16,292 nt of DNA, taken from the NCBI GenBank assembly GCA_007131745.1, contig SLPX01000011.1, positions 1-16,292 on the forward strand. Reading direction: 5' to 3'. Shown here one piece after another: positions 1-8,066 of this stretch. Made by a program: the position numbers and the translations under genes. The notes beneath the pieces were generated by a model that was not told where the DNA came from, made no database searches, and saw nothing but the letters and a program-made list of their open reading frames with translations. The stretch is from Myxococcales bacterium (GTDB lineage Bacteria; Myxococcota; Polyangia; HGW-17; SLPX01). Position 1 is the first letter of the stretch. The number at the start of each line of letters is the position of its first letter.

Positions 1-2
1 AA

Positions 3-1913
3 TTGCCTACAAGGATCCCCGAAGCCGTTATTGGAGAGATTAGAGATCGTACGGATATCGTGCAGGTGATCGACCGGTATGTCCGGCTGAAGCGCACCGG
101 GGTCAATTACCTGGGATTGTGCCCTTTTCACGAGGAGAAGACACCATCTTTTACAGTCAGTCCGATAAGGCGTACTTTCTACTGCTTCGGATGTCATGAA
201 AAGGGAGACGTCATCGATTTTGTTAGAAAAATGGAAGGCAAAGGTTTCGTAGAAGCAGTGGAAGATCTCGCGTCCGGAGCAGGAATCAGGATTCCAAGGG
301 AAAACGTGTCACCCGCGGAAGCATCCAATTTGAAAAGGAGAAGGGATGCAAAGGAAAAGGCGCTCAAAGTGAATGAGATTGCAGCGGCTTTTTACCAGGA
401 TATGCTGCAAAAAAACCGGGGAGAGCCGGCGCGCTCTTATCTTCGCAAGAGAAACGTGGAAAAAGATTCAGCGGAACGATTCCGCCTTGGCTATGCACCG
501 GATTCATGGGATGCACTCACACTGCATTTGATGAAAAGTAAAGTCCCCGCATATATCGCCGAACGTCTCGGACTCGTAAATTTACGCAGGCGAACCGATG
601 GTTCCGGTCGAAGAGAAGAGGAGATCCGGAAGCAACCCCGTGGAAGTGAAACACCGCCGCTGTCGCCCCGCACTCATCACGATTTTTTCCGAAACCGCCT
701 CATGTTTCCCATCATGGGGCCCAGCGGTGAAGTGATAGGTTTTTCCGGCCGTTTGCTGGATCCTGAGGCGGATGTGAGAAAATACGTCAACTCACCTGAA
801 ACACCCGTGTTTCGCAAGGCGGAATCGCTGTATGGAATCCACCTGGCAAGACAACAGATGCGACGCACCGGAAGAGCGATCCTGGTGGAAGGCAACCTGG
901 ATGTTGTAAAAATGCACAGCGCAGGCCGAGTGGAAACAGTGGCGCCCCTTGGAACGGCACTCACCGAGTCCCAGGTGAACATGATCATGCGATTCGCACA
1001 AAAGACGGTGGTTTTGTTTGACGGAGACGACGCCGGCAAAGCGGCTTCCCGAAAGGCGGCGCGAACACTTCTAAAAATGGGACAAAACGGATGGATCGCC
1101 CGTCTGCCTGAAGGATATGATCCGGATTCTTACCTCGACGAAAAAGGAACCGACGAAACCGATGCAACTCTTAAGAGTGCAATCCCCGCAGCCGATTTTC
1201 TAATCGAGGATTTGTCGGAAAATGCCGGAAGGGAGATTCCGCAGAAATTGCTGGCACTGGAAAAAATCGTCGATGTTCTGGAATCCATGCCCGACAAGGT
1301 GGCCCGCACTTTGTACATTGACCGGGCAGCGGCCGCCCTGGACATTGATCGAGAAATCGTGATCCAGGCCATGCAGCGTAGAAGCGCTTCCCTTCCGCGT
1401 TCGGGTTTTCCGGATTCCAAGCAGCAACCCCTGTCACCCGGAAAAAAACGGGAAGTATCCGCTGCATCCAAGAACCGGAGACACGCTGTTGAACTGATCT
1501 CTCTCTTGGTTTCGCACCCACATCTGGTGCCGGCCGCGGCCGAAGCCGATGCACCTTCTTTTGTTGAAGACGCTGAATTGAAAGACGCTATCGAGCGGTT
1601 GTTCGACATGCAGGAGTCGAACGGAACAATAGTGTTATCCGAACTCCTGGAAAAACTCGATGAAACACTGGCCGATAGCGTTGCCGAAACAGTGTTTTCC
1701 GAAAGTTTCGGAACCGATATAGACGCACATCGGGCCCTGCGTGAGATTTTGACAGGCATCAAGCTGGCTCGAATCCAGTACGAATGGGAATGCCTTGGTG
1801 AAGAAATGAAACAAGCCGGCAGGCAGGGAGATGAAGATCTCCTTAGGAAACTAGCGCTTCGCCGGCACGAACTGTCTGCACGTCGAAGCGAACTGATCGG
1901 CGAAAGGGTTTAA
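3..1913 (+). CDS. dnaG: DNA primase DnaG
   Basis: Makes the RNA primers for chromosome replication, working with the replicative helicase at the fork. The N-terminus has the CHC2 zinc-binding domain with C40, H43, C61 and C64 (CPFH ... CFGC). The catalytic core follows, with FRNRLMFPI and a TOPRIM domain showing EGNLDVV and DGDDAG, the acidic metal-binding residues. A C-terminal helicase-binding region completes the protein. At 636 aa it has the usual full length. The start is TTG at position 3; PTRIPE right after it matches the normal DnaG N-terminus (xxRIPE), so the gene is probably complete, although bases upstream are missing and no ribosome binding site can be seen. A basic, low-complexity insertion lies at about residues 198-226, before the core motif. 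It sits directly upstream of rpoD (5-bp gap), the classic macromolecular synthesis operon order. Confidence 0.97.
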   Translation: MPTRIPEAVIGEIRDRTDIVQVIDRYVRLKRTGVNYLGLCPFHEEKTPSFTVSPIRRTFYCFGCHEKGDVIDFVRKMEGKGFVEAVEDLASGAGIRIPRENVSPAEASNLKRRRDAKEKALKVNEIAAAFYQDMLQKNRGEPARSYLRKRNVEKDSAERFRLGYAPDSWDALTLHLMKSKVPAYIAERLGLVNLRRRTDGSGRREEEIRKQPRGSETPPLSPRTHHDFFRNRLMFPIMGPSGEVIGFSGRLLDPEADVRKYVNSPETPVFRKAESLYGIHLARQQMRRTGRAILVEGNLDVVKMHSAGRVETVAPLGTALTESQVNMIMRFAQKTVVLFDGDDAGKAASRKAARTLLKMGQNGWIARLPEGYDPDSYLDEKGTDETDATLKSAIPAADFLIEDLSENAGREIPQKLLALEKIVDVLESMPDKVARTLYIDRAAAALDIDREIVIQAMQRRSASLPRSGFPDSKQQPLSPGKKREVSAASKNRRHAVELISLLVSHPHLVPAAAEADAPSFVEDAELKDAIERLFDMQESNGTIVLSELLEKLDETLADSVAETVFSESFGTDIDAHRALREILTGIKLARIQYEWECLGEEMKQAGRQGDEDLLRKLALRRHELSARRSELIGERV

Positions 1914-1918
1914 GATCA

Positions 1919-3823
1919 ATGAAATCTCGATCCTCAAAATCGCGAAAAACAAATGCACGAACATCGACAAAGTCGAAAGGCGCGGCCGTTAAACAGGCCC
2001 AAAAAGACAACGGTGAAAGCGGTGAATACGAAAAAAATAGGGAATCGTCAAAAGGCCGGCCTCTTGCCCCCGAAGACTATGAGTCCCGGGACAAGTTGCT
2101 TCAACAGGGAAAAGAAAACGGGTTTCTGACATATGATGAAGTCAATGACGCCATGCCGGAAGGATTGGCGCCCGAACAAATCGATGACTGGTTGAGCTGT
2201 TTTACAAGCGCGGGAGTTCAACTCGTAGATAACGCAGCAGACGCTGTTTTCGCAAAAGACAAAGATGATGACAAAAGTGATGAGCCCGAAACAGAACCCG
2301 GTTACTCGAAAACCCACGATCCCGTCCGCCTCTACCTCCGAAAAATGGGAAGCGTGTCCCTGCTGACACGCGAGGGAGAAGTCGAGATCGCAAAAAGAAT
2401 CGAAGACGGCGAGCAAAACGTTTTGAAAGTAGTGCTTAATTCTCCAGTCGCTGTAAACGAAATCGCCCGACTCGGAGAGGCTCTCAAAAAAGAAAAGGTC
2501 AGGCTCAAGGACGTGACCCATGAAGTGGAAACAGAGGGCGCTGAACAGCCTGAAGAAGAGGAAGAAGAAGCCGAGGTGGATGAAAGCCGCCAAATCGAAA
2601 AGATTCTCAAGGGAATAGAAAAAGTAAAACGCCTTGAACGGGATCTCAAAAAAATCCAGGAAAAGATCCTGGAAACCACCATGACGGATTCCAGAAAGAA
2701 ACGTCTCTCAAAACAGGAAACCCGCACGAAAAGAGAAATGTTTCAGCAACTCCTGCAGCTTCGACTGAACAGGCGACAGGTCGAAAACATCGTCGAAAAG
2801 TTCAGAAACTTTGTCGTGCGGATCGACCAAGCCGACAAGGAGAAGACCCGCGCTGAAATCCGTGCGGGAATGCCTGCCAGGGACCTGAGGAAAACCATAA
2901 AGGAAATGAAGCATTCTCCAAGCGAAGCGCGAAAAATATCGAAAACGCTGGGACTGAAATCCTCGGAACTCGCTGAAATGGACCGTATAATCAGGCTGGC
3001 GAAACGAAAAATAAAAAGGGTGGAAAACGAAGCCGGGATGACTGTCGACCAGATCCGCGCCACGTTCAAGGAGATAAAGAGCGGCGAAAGAATGGCGGAA
3101 CGGGCCAAATGTGAACTTGTGGAAGCCAACCTGCGGTTGGTTGTCTCGATTGCGAAAAAGTACACGAATCGAGGCCTCCAGTTCCTGGATCTGATTCAGG
3201 AAGGCAACATAGGGCTCATGAAAGCTGTGGACAAGTTCGAATACAAACGCGGCTACAAGTTTTCCACGTATGCCACTTGGTGGATCCGCCAGGCCATCAC
3301 CCGCTCCATAGCCGACCAGGCCCGGACGATCAGAATACCGGTGCACATGATCGAAACCATAAACAAGTTGATTCGTACGAGCCGGTACCTTGTCCAGGAT
3401 CTGGGGCGGGAACCCACTCCGGAAGAGATTGCCGAACGAATGGAACTGCCTTTGGACAAGGTGAGAAAAGTCCTGAAAATAGCGAAAGAACCGATCTCGC
3501 TGGAAACTCCGATCGGTGAAGAAGAAGACAGCCATCTCGGAGATTTCATCGAAGACAAGGGCGTGGTGTCTCCTTCCGAGGCGGTCATTTCCATGAATCT
3601 GTCGGAGCAGACAAGAAAAGTCCTTGCTACATTGACTCCAAGGGAAGAAAAGGTGCTCAGGATGAGGTTCGGCATCGGAGAACGATCGGATCACACCCTG
3701 GAAGAGGTAGGCCAGGATTTCGAGGTCACAAGAGAGCGCATACGCCAGATCGAAGCAAAAGCGCTTAGAAAACTGCGCCACCCGAGCCGTTCGAAGAAAC
3801 TCAAAAGTTTTGTAGAAAATTGA
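1919..3823 (+). CDS. rpoD: RNA polymerase primary sigma factor RpoD (sigma-70)
   Basis: Housekeeping sigma factor that directs RNA polymerase to -35/-10 promoters. After a basic Ser/Lys-rich tail (about 1-55), region 1.1 is visible at about 58-100 ([16 protein letters not shown]). Region 1.2 is at about 133-165 ([11 protein letters not shown]). A long charged non-conserved region includes an acidic Glu run. Region 2 is at about 395-465 ([37 protein letters not shown]). Region 3 follows, then region 4 with the helix-turn-helix [20 protein letters not shown] near the C-terminus. The presence of region 1.1 and the non-conserved region marks a group 1 sigma factor rather than an alternative one. 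The ATG is 5 bp after the dnaG stop, with AAGGG about 10 bases upstream inside dnaG. Its stop codon overlaps the start of the following protease gene. Confidence 0.98.
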   Translation: MKSRSSKSRKTNARTSTKSKGAAVKQAQKDNGESGEYEKNRESSKGRPLAPEDYESRDKLLQQGKENGFLTYDEVNDAMPEGLAPEQIDDWLSCFTSAGVQLVDNAADAVFAKDKDDDKSDEPETEPGYSKTHDPVRLYLRKMGSVSLLTREGEVEIAKRIEDGEQNVLKVVLNSPVAVNEIARLGEALKKEKVRLKDVTHEVETEGAEQPEEEEEEAEVDESRQIEKILKGIEKVKRLERDLKKIQEKILETTMTDSRKKRLSKQETRTKREMFQQLLQLRLNRRQVENIVEKFRNFVVRIDQADKEKTRAEIRAGMPARDLRKTIKEMKHSPSEARKISKTLGLKSSELAEMDRIIRLAKRKIKRVENEAGMTVDQIRATFKEIKSGERMAERAKCELVEANLRLVVSIAKKYTNRGLQFLDLIQEGNIGLMKAVDKFEYKRGYKFSTYATWWIRQAITRSIADQARTIRIPVHMIETINKLIRTSRYLVQDLGREPTPEEIAERMELPLDKVRKVLKIAKEPISLETPIGEEEDSHLGDFIEDKGVVSPSEAVISMNLSEQTRKVLATLTPREEKVLRMRFGIGERSDHTLEEVGQDFEVTRERIRQIEAKALRKLRHPSRSKKLKSFVEN

Positions 3824-5226
3824 AACTATCCGTCCTGACAGTGCTTTTGACCACCTTTCCGCTCATCCACGGTTGCATCAACCGGGGAGTACCCATACCG
3901 AGAGACAATGATGCATCAACAACCGACGGGGGAAAGATCGACAACGGCTTCTGCGGTGACGGAATTTGTTCGACATCTGAAACCGTGAACACGTGCCCCG
4001 AAGATTGCAGGCCTTGCTCAGGTCTGCCGGATGTCGGATGTTGCGACGGAAACACGGTTTTTTGGTGTGACGGCTCGACATTGAGACATGAGCATTGTGG
4101 TCAAGAAGGTTGCGGCTGGTCGCCCGTTTCTAAACGTTACGCTTGCGGAGAAACGGGCGAAGACACGGCCGGAGGAAACCAGCGAAGTTGCGGCTGCGAG
4201 CTGACAAAGTTTTCAATCACACCGAGAATATACAACGGCACACCCGACCCCACTGCAGTTTGCCTGACCCCGGGGCAAATCCTTGCAATAGGAGCACTCG
4301 CAGAACGCGAGGGCGACCATTATTCCAATTTCTGCACCGCGTCGCTCATATCGGACAGAACGGTCCTTACAGCAGCCCACTGCATCCTGGATTTTTGGGG
4401 TCAACCCGCGTTTGATCCGGAAGACATCTTTTTCGTGGTCGGCGTGGACGTGAAAACCCCGGTTCATGTTTTTTCGGTGTCGGAACTTCATGCTCATCCA
4501 AATTATGACTGGTCCGCACCACACGATATCGGCGTTCTCTTATTGCATGACCACGCTCCCTCGGTTCTGCCGGAAATCGAACCTCTCCCTGTAAACGCTA
4601 CGGCTCTTAACCCCGGTTTTTGGGGAGAAATCGTTCAAAACGTAGGATACGGCGCGACCCATGACGACAACCTGAACACCAGGCGCTGGTGGACCGAGCA
4701 ACCGGTCACAAACATTCGGCCCGGAGAATTTCAGGTTTATGGAAACGGATGGAGTTCGGTGTGCCACGGAGATTCAGGCGGGCCTTCGCTGTATGCATTC
4801 GAGAAAACAAAGCTGAGCATAGTGGGGACGGTATCATGGGGAGACCCTTCCTGTATGGACTACGATCACTTCGCCAGGGTGGATTACAACATCGTTTTCC
4901 TGAATTCGTTCATGGAAGATTGGGACGCATGCTACGGACTGGACGAAACCGGCGCATGCAGCGGAGCAACCGCCCGGTGGTGCGAAGACGGAAACCTCCA
5001 CCAGGAGTGCTGCAAGGACGACTGCGGAGCCGACCTCAATGGCAATCAAAGATGTTTGGAACCGGTCGACTCATGCGCGGACATCGATGAAAAGGGAACC
5101 TGCCTTGGAGACAAGCTCGTCTGGTGCAAAAACAACAGGATTGCGCACCGATTCTGCAATGTATGCGGGGACCAGGTCTGCGGCTGGGTGGACGATACAA
5201 TCGGCTATGGGTGCATCGACCGTTGA
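3820..5226 (+). CDS. Lipid-anchored Cys-rich trypsin-fold serine protease (protease A)
   Basis: Predicted outer-surface or periplasmic S1-family serine protease. The first 19 residues form a lipoprotein signal peptide (MK, hydrophobic core, LIHGC, lipidated C19). A Cys-rich region follows: CGDGIC...CPEDC at 45-63 and a Cys repeat at 66-109. The protease domain starts at an activation-like R136-IYNG junction and carries the triad H187 (LTAAHC), D236 (HDIGVL) and S319 (GDSGGP). Two further Cys repeats lie at 371-412 and 419-465. There are 32 cysteines besides C19, an even number. The residue six before the active Ser is Ser313, so trypsin-like Lys/Arg specificity is not expected. The TTG start is chosen because it opens the signal peptide. 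It overlaps the rpoD stop (TTGA) and has no clear ribosome binding site, suggesting translational coupling. The 3' end meets cyuA with one base between. Full-length paralogue of the protease at 11541-12959. Substrate unknown. Confidence 0.9.
   Translation: MKLSVLTVLLTTFPLIHGCINRGVPIPRDNDASTTDGGKIDNGFCGDGICSTSETVNTCPEDCRPCSGLPDVGCCDGNTVFWCDGSTLRHEHCGQEGCGWSPVSKRYACGETGEDTAGGNQRSCGCELTKFSITPRIYNGTPDPTAVCLTPGQILAIGALAEREGDHYSNFCTASLISDRTVLTAAHCILDFWGQPAFDPEDIFFVVGVDVKTPVHVFSVSELHAHPNYDWSAPHDIGVLLLHDHAPSVLPEIEPLPVNATALNPGFWGEIVQNVGYGATHDDNLNTRRWWTEQPVTNIRPGEFQVYGNGWSSVCHGDSGGPSLYAFEKTKLSIVGTVSWGDPSCMDYDHFARVDYNIVFLNSFMEDWDACYGLDETGACSGATARWCEDGNLHQECCKDDCGADLNGNQRCLEPVDSCADIDEKGTCLGDKLVWCKNNRIAHRFCNVCGDQVCGWVDDTIGYGCIDR
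4015..4146 (+). repeat. Cys-rich repeat 1 of protease A
   Basis: Encodes residues 66-109. The cysteine spacing is C66-x8-C75-x7-C83-x9-C93, followed by C98, GW and C109, with the landmark FWC at 81-83. The same core spacing recurs in repeats 2 and 3 of this protein and in all three repeats of the paralogue. Confidence 0.75.
4930..5055 (+). repeat. Cys-rich repeat 2 of protease A
   Basis: Encodes residues 371-412, just after the protease domain. The spacing is C371-x8-C380-x7-C388-x9-C398, followed by C402 and C412, with RWC at 386-388. An extra C397 gives a CC pair. Confidence 0.75.
5074..5214 (+). repeat. Cys-rich repeat 3 of protease A
   Basis: Encodes residues 419-465 at the C-terminus. 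The spacing is C419-x8-C428-x7-C436-x9-C446, followed by C449, C454, GW and C465, with VWC at 434-436. Confidence 0.75.
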
Positions 5227-5227
5227 T

Positions 5228-6664
5228 TCACATCCGGGGATAATTCTCCTTCCTCTCCATTATGCCCACGATGGTTCTGTCCACGTTTTCCATCGAACGA
5301 GCCAAGTCTCCTATGTTGCGGAACAGGTCTTTTCCCGTGGAAGCAAGGATCCCGTTGTCCGCCGGTATCGATACTCCTTTTGACGCCAAAAGTGCACTAA
5401 GAACGGCTGCACGAGCCGCGGCCCCCAGCTTGACCGCACACCCGACCTTGGCTCCGTCACAAATCTCGCCGGTCATGTTACCGGCCATGTTCTGCAAAGA
5501 AGCAAGAACTCCGATGTCATCCAAACCTAAAACCACAGCGATTCCGGCTGCAGCGCCCATACCCGCCTTGATCACACAGCCGCAAAGAGGACTTAAAAGA
5601 CCGGTGTGATAAGTCATCACCGCGGTGATAAGGTGTGAAACAGCGATACCGTGCACGATTTTCTCTTTGGGAACCTTCATGTACTCCCCCACAACCAGCA
5701 GCGGAAGAATCGTCATGATGCCCTGATTTCCCGATCCGGAAGAACTCATTACGGCTATCTCGTGACCCGACATTCTTGCGTCGGTTGCCGCTGCCGTATA
5801 CATGCCGGCCCTGGTCTGAAGATCGTCTTTCAAAACACCCTCCTCGATGAGTGAACGAATAGCCGCTCCGACTCCCATCCCCAACCCTTTCTCCAAACCC
5901 ACCCGCGCTGCTTCCCGGTTCATTTCCACCCCTTTCCAGATATGGTTTCGAACATCAGCAGACAAATTTGCGGCTGTTGCCAGCAATCCTGAGATTTCAC
6001 AAGCAGCCAATCGATCCATGTGCAATCCATCTTCGCTCGAAACATCATCCCCCGTCCGGTGATACAACACAATCCCGTTTCGGCGCACGACAGACACATC
6101 CGCGTGGCTTCCCGCTATTATGGCTTCGCCGACATGACGCTGTCCATCCACCACCCCTATCAGCCGAGCCTCCACGAAAAAACTTTCTGAAGCGTCACCG
6201 TAAACCTCGAGGCTCAAACGCCCCTCATCCATCAACCTCCTTGCAGATGCCAACGCTTTCGCACTGCAATCCTTGAGCAGATTCAAGCCGGATCCACTGT
6301 CCAGATAAGGTCCCAGAGCTGCCGCCAAGTGTATCCCGCTGCCTCCGCCGGAGTTGGGAATTCCAACAGCAAGAGCGTTTTTATAGAGGTTTCTCGTGGT
6401 CCTTATGGATACATGCTCCACATCCAAAGGTGTATCCGAAACATTCTTATCGCCCTGTTCCACTAACGCAGATCCCGCATCTTTCTTTCCCGCAAGCCAT
6501 TGGGGCAGACGCCCGAGGACACCATCGGCAGCGAGAGATGTAGCCAGTCCAATCGACGCCGGCTCGGTGCACCCTGTTACCGGAATTGTAGTTCGCCGAA
6601 TAATGGTTCCGGCATGCTCGGGCGATATGCAGGGAGGAAATAATTCACTCGAAAGACTGTTCAT
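5228..6664 (-). CDS. cyuA: L-cysteine desulfidase / UPF0597 family protein (CyuA-like)
   Basis: Member of the UPF0597/YhaM family, whose characterised members split L-cysteine to sulfide, ammonia and pyruvate using a [4Fe-4S] cluster. Cytoplasmic; no signal peptide. The family signatures are present: TGCTEPASI with C32, the residue equivalent to the catalytic Cys; SGSGNQG; CGC at 361-363; and GEICDGAKVGC with C402 and C409. The CGC and C402/C409 cysteines match the cluster-ligand pattern. At 478 aa it is of the usual size or slightly longer. The reading frame is open to a TTG at 6691, but the ATG at 6664 is preferred because AGGAG lies 5 bases upstream and family homology starts soon after. 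Divergently arranged with the methionine gamma-lyase-like gene, pointing to a shared role in sulfur amino acid breakdown. An alternative is a related dehydratase on another amino acid, since the family is incompletely characterised. Confidence 0.87.
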   Translation of the reverse strand: MNSLSSELFPPCISPEHAGTIIRRTTIPVTGCTEPASIGLATSLAADGVLGRLPQWLAGKKDAGSALVEQGDKNVSDTPLDVEHVSIRTTRNLYKNALAVGIPNSGGGSGIHLAAALGPYLDSGSGLNLLKDCSAKALASARRLMDEGRLSLEVYGDASESFFVEARLIGVVDGQRHVGEAIIAGSHADVSVVRRNGIVLYHRTGDDVSSEDGLHMDRLAACEISGLLATAANLSADVRNHIWKGVEMNREAARVGLEKGLGMGVGAAIRSLIEEGVLKDDLQTRAGMYTAAATDARMSGHEIAVMSSSGSGNQGIMTILPLLVVGEYMKVPKEKIVHGIAVSHLITAVMTYHTGLLSPLCGCVIKAGMGAAAGIAVVLGLDDIGVLASLQNMAGNMTGEICDGAKVGCAVKLGAAARAAVLSALLASKGVSIPADNGILASTGKDLFRNIGDLARSMENVDRTIVGIMERKENYPRM

Positions 6665-6686
6665 CGGCACTCCTGTAAATGACTTT

Positions 6687-6702
6687 GACAAGTAAGCTTG
6701 TC
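6687..6702. promoter_or_regulatory. Perfect palindrome in the cyuA/mgl divergent region (possible operator)
   Basis: GACAAG-TAAG-CTTGTC is a perfect 6-4-6 inverted repeat, centred about 30 bases upstream of the cyuA ATG. On the + strand it overlaps an exact TTGACA hexamer (6685-6690), although no good -10 follows at 16-18 bases (best AAGATT at 6707-6712). It could be a repressor site or a small hairpin in the cyuA leader. No regulator gene lies nearby. Confidence 0.4.
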
Positions 6703-6710
6703 TTCGAAGA
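6701..6710. promoter_or_regulatory. 10-bp perfect palindrome next to the operator-like repeat
   Basis: TCTTCGAAGA is fully self-complementary and shares two bases with the palindrome at 6687-6702, so 24 consecutive bases are covered by dyad symmetry. The rest of the divergent region (6711-6869) is A-rich, with no recognisable riboswitch. On the minus strand TAAAAT near 6720-6725 could be a cyuA -10 element, but no good -35 accompanies it. Confidence 0.3.
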
Positions 6711-6869
6711 TTGCCGTCATTTTATCGAAGAAAAAACCGAAAAAAAGAACAATCCCTTGAAAAAATCTCAAGCGGCGCGAGACTGCGATTCCAAAAGACA
6801 TCGGACAAGGAATTTTCCCTGAACCGTGTATTCGTCCCATTTTTCAATGTTCGAGAAAAGGAGTTTTTT

Positions 6870-8066
6870 ATGAAATCGAACGATTCTTCAAGGCACAAAC
6901 TCCCCACCCGGGTTATCCATGAAGGCCAGCATCCATGCCCCATGACCGGAGCCGTGGCCCCTCCAATCTTTCAAACATCCACATTCGCGTTTGAATCCGC
7001 AGCCCAGGGAGCGGCGCGTTTCGCGGGAAAAGAAGACGGATACATATACACGAGGATGGGAAATCCCACCACAACAATGTTGGAACAGAACATCGCAGCC
7101 CTCGAGGGCGGCTTCGGCGGCATGGGAACAGCCTCCGGTATGGCTGCTGTGTGCACGAATATTTTTACATTTCTCAGCGCCGGAGATCACATGATTGCAA
7201 CCGAATCCCTGTACGGCCCGTCGCGCGTGGTGGTCGAAAAGGAATTTTCCCGATTCGGGGTGGAATATGATTTCGTAGATACGTCCAACCCTGAAAACGT
7301 AGAAGCTGTTGTGAAACCCAATACGAAGCTTCTTTTTATAGAAACCCCTGCGAATCCAACCATTAATATTACTGACATAAAAGCATGTTCCGACATTGCC
7401 CGAAATAACAACGCTGTCACCGTTGTGGACAACACTTTTTGCAGCCCCATACTTCAGCGCCCGTTCGAGTTGGGAGCGGACGTGGTGCTGCACTCCATGA
7501 CAAAGTTCATAAACGGCCACACCGACGTCGTAGCGGGAATGATTATCGCCAAAACAGAAGAACACTTCAAGAAGCTGCGTTCCACTCTCAATTTCCTGGG
7601 AGGCACCATGGATCCGCACCAGGCATGGCTTGTTTTACGAGGAATCAAAACCTTGCATCTCAGGATCACTCGCTGCCAGGAAAATGCCTCGAGGATCGCT
7701 GCTTTTCTTGACGAACATCCGGCAGTGGATTGGGTCCGCTACCCGGGATTGCAAAGTCACCCTCAATATGAACTCGCAAAGAAACAGATGGACGGCCCCG
7801 GAGCGCTCATATCTTTCAGTCTCAAGGGCGGAATCGAAGCAGGACGCAATCTCATGGAAAGCATGAAGGTGGCGATTCTAGCCGTTTCCCTAGGAGGAAT
7901 CGAAACACTGATTCAACACCCGGCCAGCATGACCCATGCTTCGATGACAAAGGAAGCGCGCGAAAAAGCAGGCATAACCGACGGACTGGTTCGAGTATCG
8001 ATCGGGTGTGAAGACGGGGACGATCTCCTGGAAGACTTCCGACAGGGCTTAGGAAAAACGGCCTGA
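6870..8066 (+). CDS. Methionine gamma-lyase-like PLP enzyme (Cys/Met metabolism family)
   Basis: Fold-type I PLP enzyme of the Cys/Met metabolism (transsulfuration) family, 398 aa, the normal length. Visible marks are YTRMGNPTTTMLE (substrate and PLP contacts from the partner subunit), ASGMAAV, VVDNTFCSP with the Asp that binds the pyridine nitrogen, and HSMTKFINGH with K212 as the PLP lysine. The C-terminal SLGGIETLIQHPASMTHASM resembles methionine gamma-lyases, which release methanethiol, ammonia and 2-oxobutanoate. The Cys after YG in characterised methionine gamma-lyases is Pro117 here (LYGPSR), so specificity is uncertain; cystathionine lyase/synthase or homocysteine lyase activity is possible. 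The start is ATG 6870 with AGGAG six bases upstream. The frame is open to 6711, but that stretch is A-rich and lies outside the family domain. Divergent from cyuA. Its 3' end overlaps the convergent beta-helix gene by 18 bp. Confidence 0.88.
   Translation: MKSNDSSRHKLPTRVIHEGQHPCPMTGAVAPPIFQTSTFAFESAAQGAARFAGKEDGYIYTRMGNPTTTMLEQNIAALEGGFGGMGTASGMAAVCTNIFTFLSAGDHMIATESLYGPSRVVVEKEFSRFGVEYDFVDTSNPENVEAVVKPNTKLLFIETPANPTINITDIKACSDIARNNNAVTVVDNTFCSPILQRPFELGADVVLHSMTKFINGHTDVVAGMIIAKTEEHFKKLRSTLNFLGGTMDPHQAWLVLRGIKTLHLRITRCQENASRIAAFLDEHPAVDWVRYPGLQSHPQYELAKKQMDGPGALISFSLKGGIEAGRNLMESMKVAILAVSLGGIETLIQHPASMTHASMTKEAREKAGITDGLVRVSIGCEDGDDLLEDFRQGLGKTA

Noticed and set aside
1130..1762. 210-codon open frame antisense to dnaG
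   Set aside because: Ser/Arg-rich translation with no recognisable pattern, fully inside dnaG.
2708..3781. Long open frame (357 codons) antisense to rpoD
   Set aside because: It lies entirely opposite conserved rpoD sequence and its translation is rich in Phe, Arg and His without domain patterns; a shadow of biased codon use.
6665..6691. Upstream TTG start for cyuA
   Set aside because: Would place the AGGAG site inside the coding region; the ATG at 6664 is ideally spaced from it.
6711..6869. 53-codon upstream extension of the PLP enzyme
   Set aside because: A-rich, basic translation outside the family domain; a strong ribosome binding site points to the ATG at 6870.
6711..6869. SAM or other riboswitch upstream of the sulfur amino acid gene
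   Set aside because: Only short A/T-rich inverted repeats such as CTTGA/TCAAG; no conserved SAM riboswitch core could be recognised.
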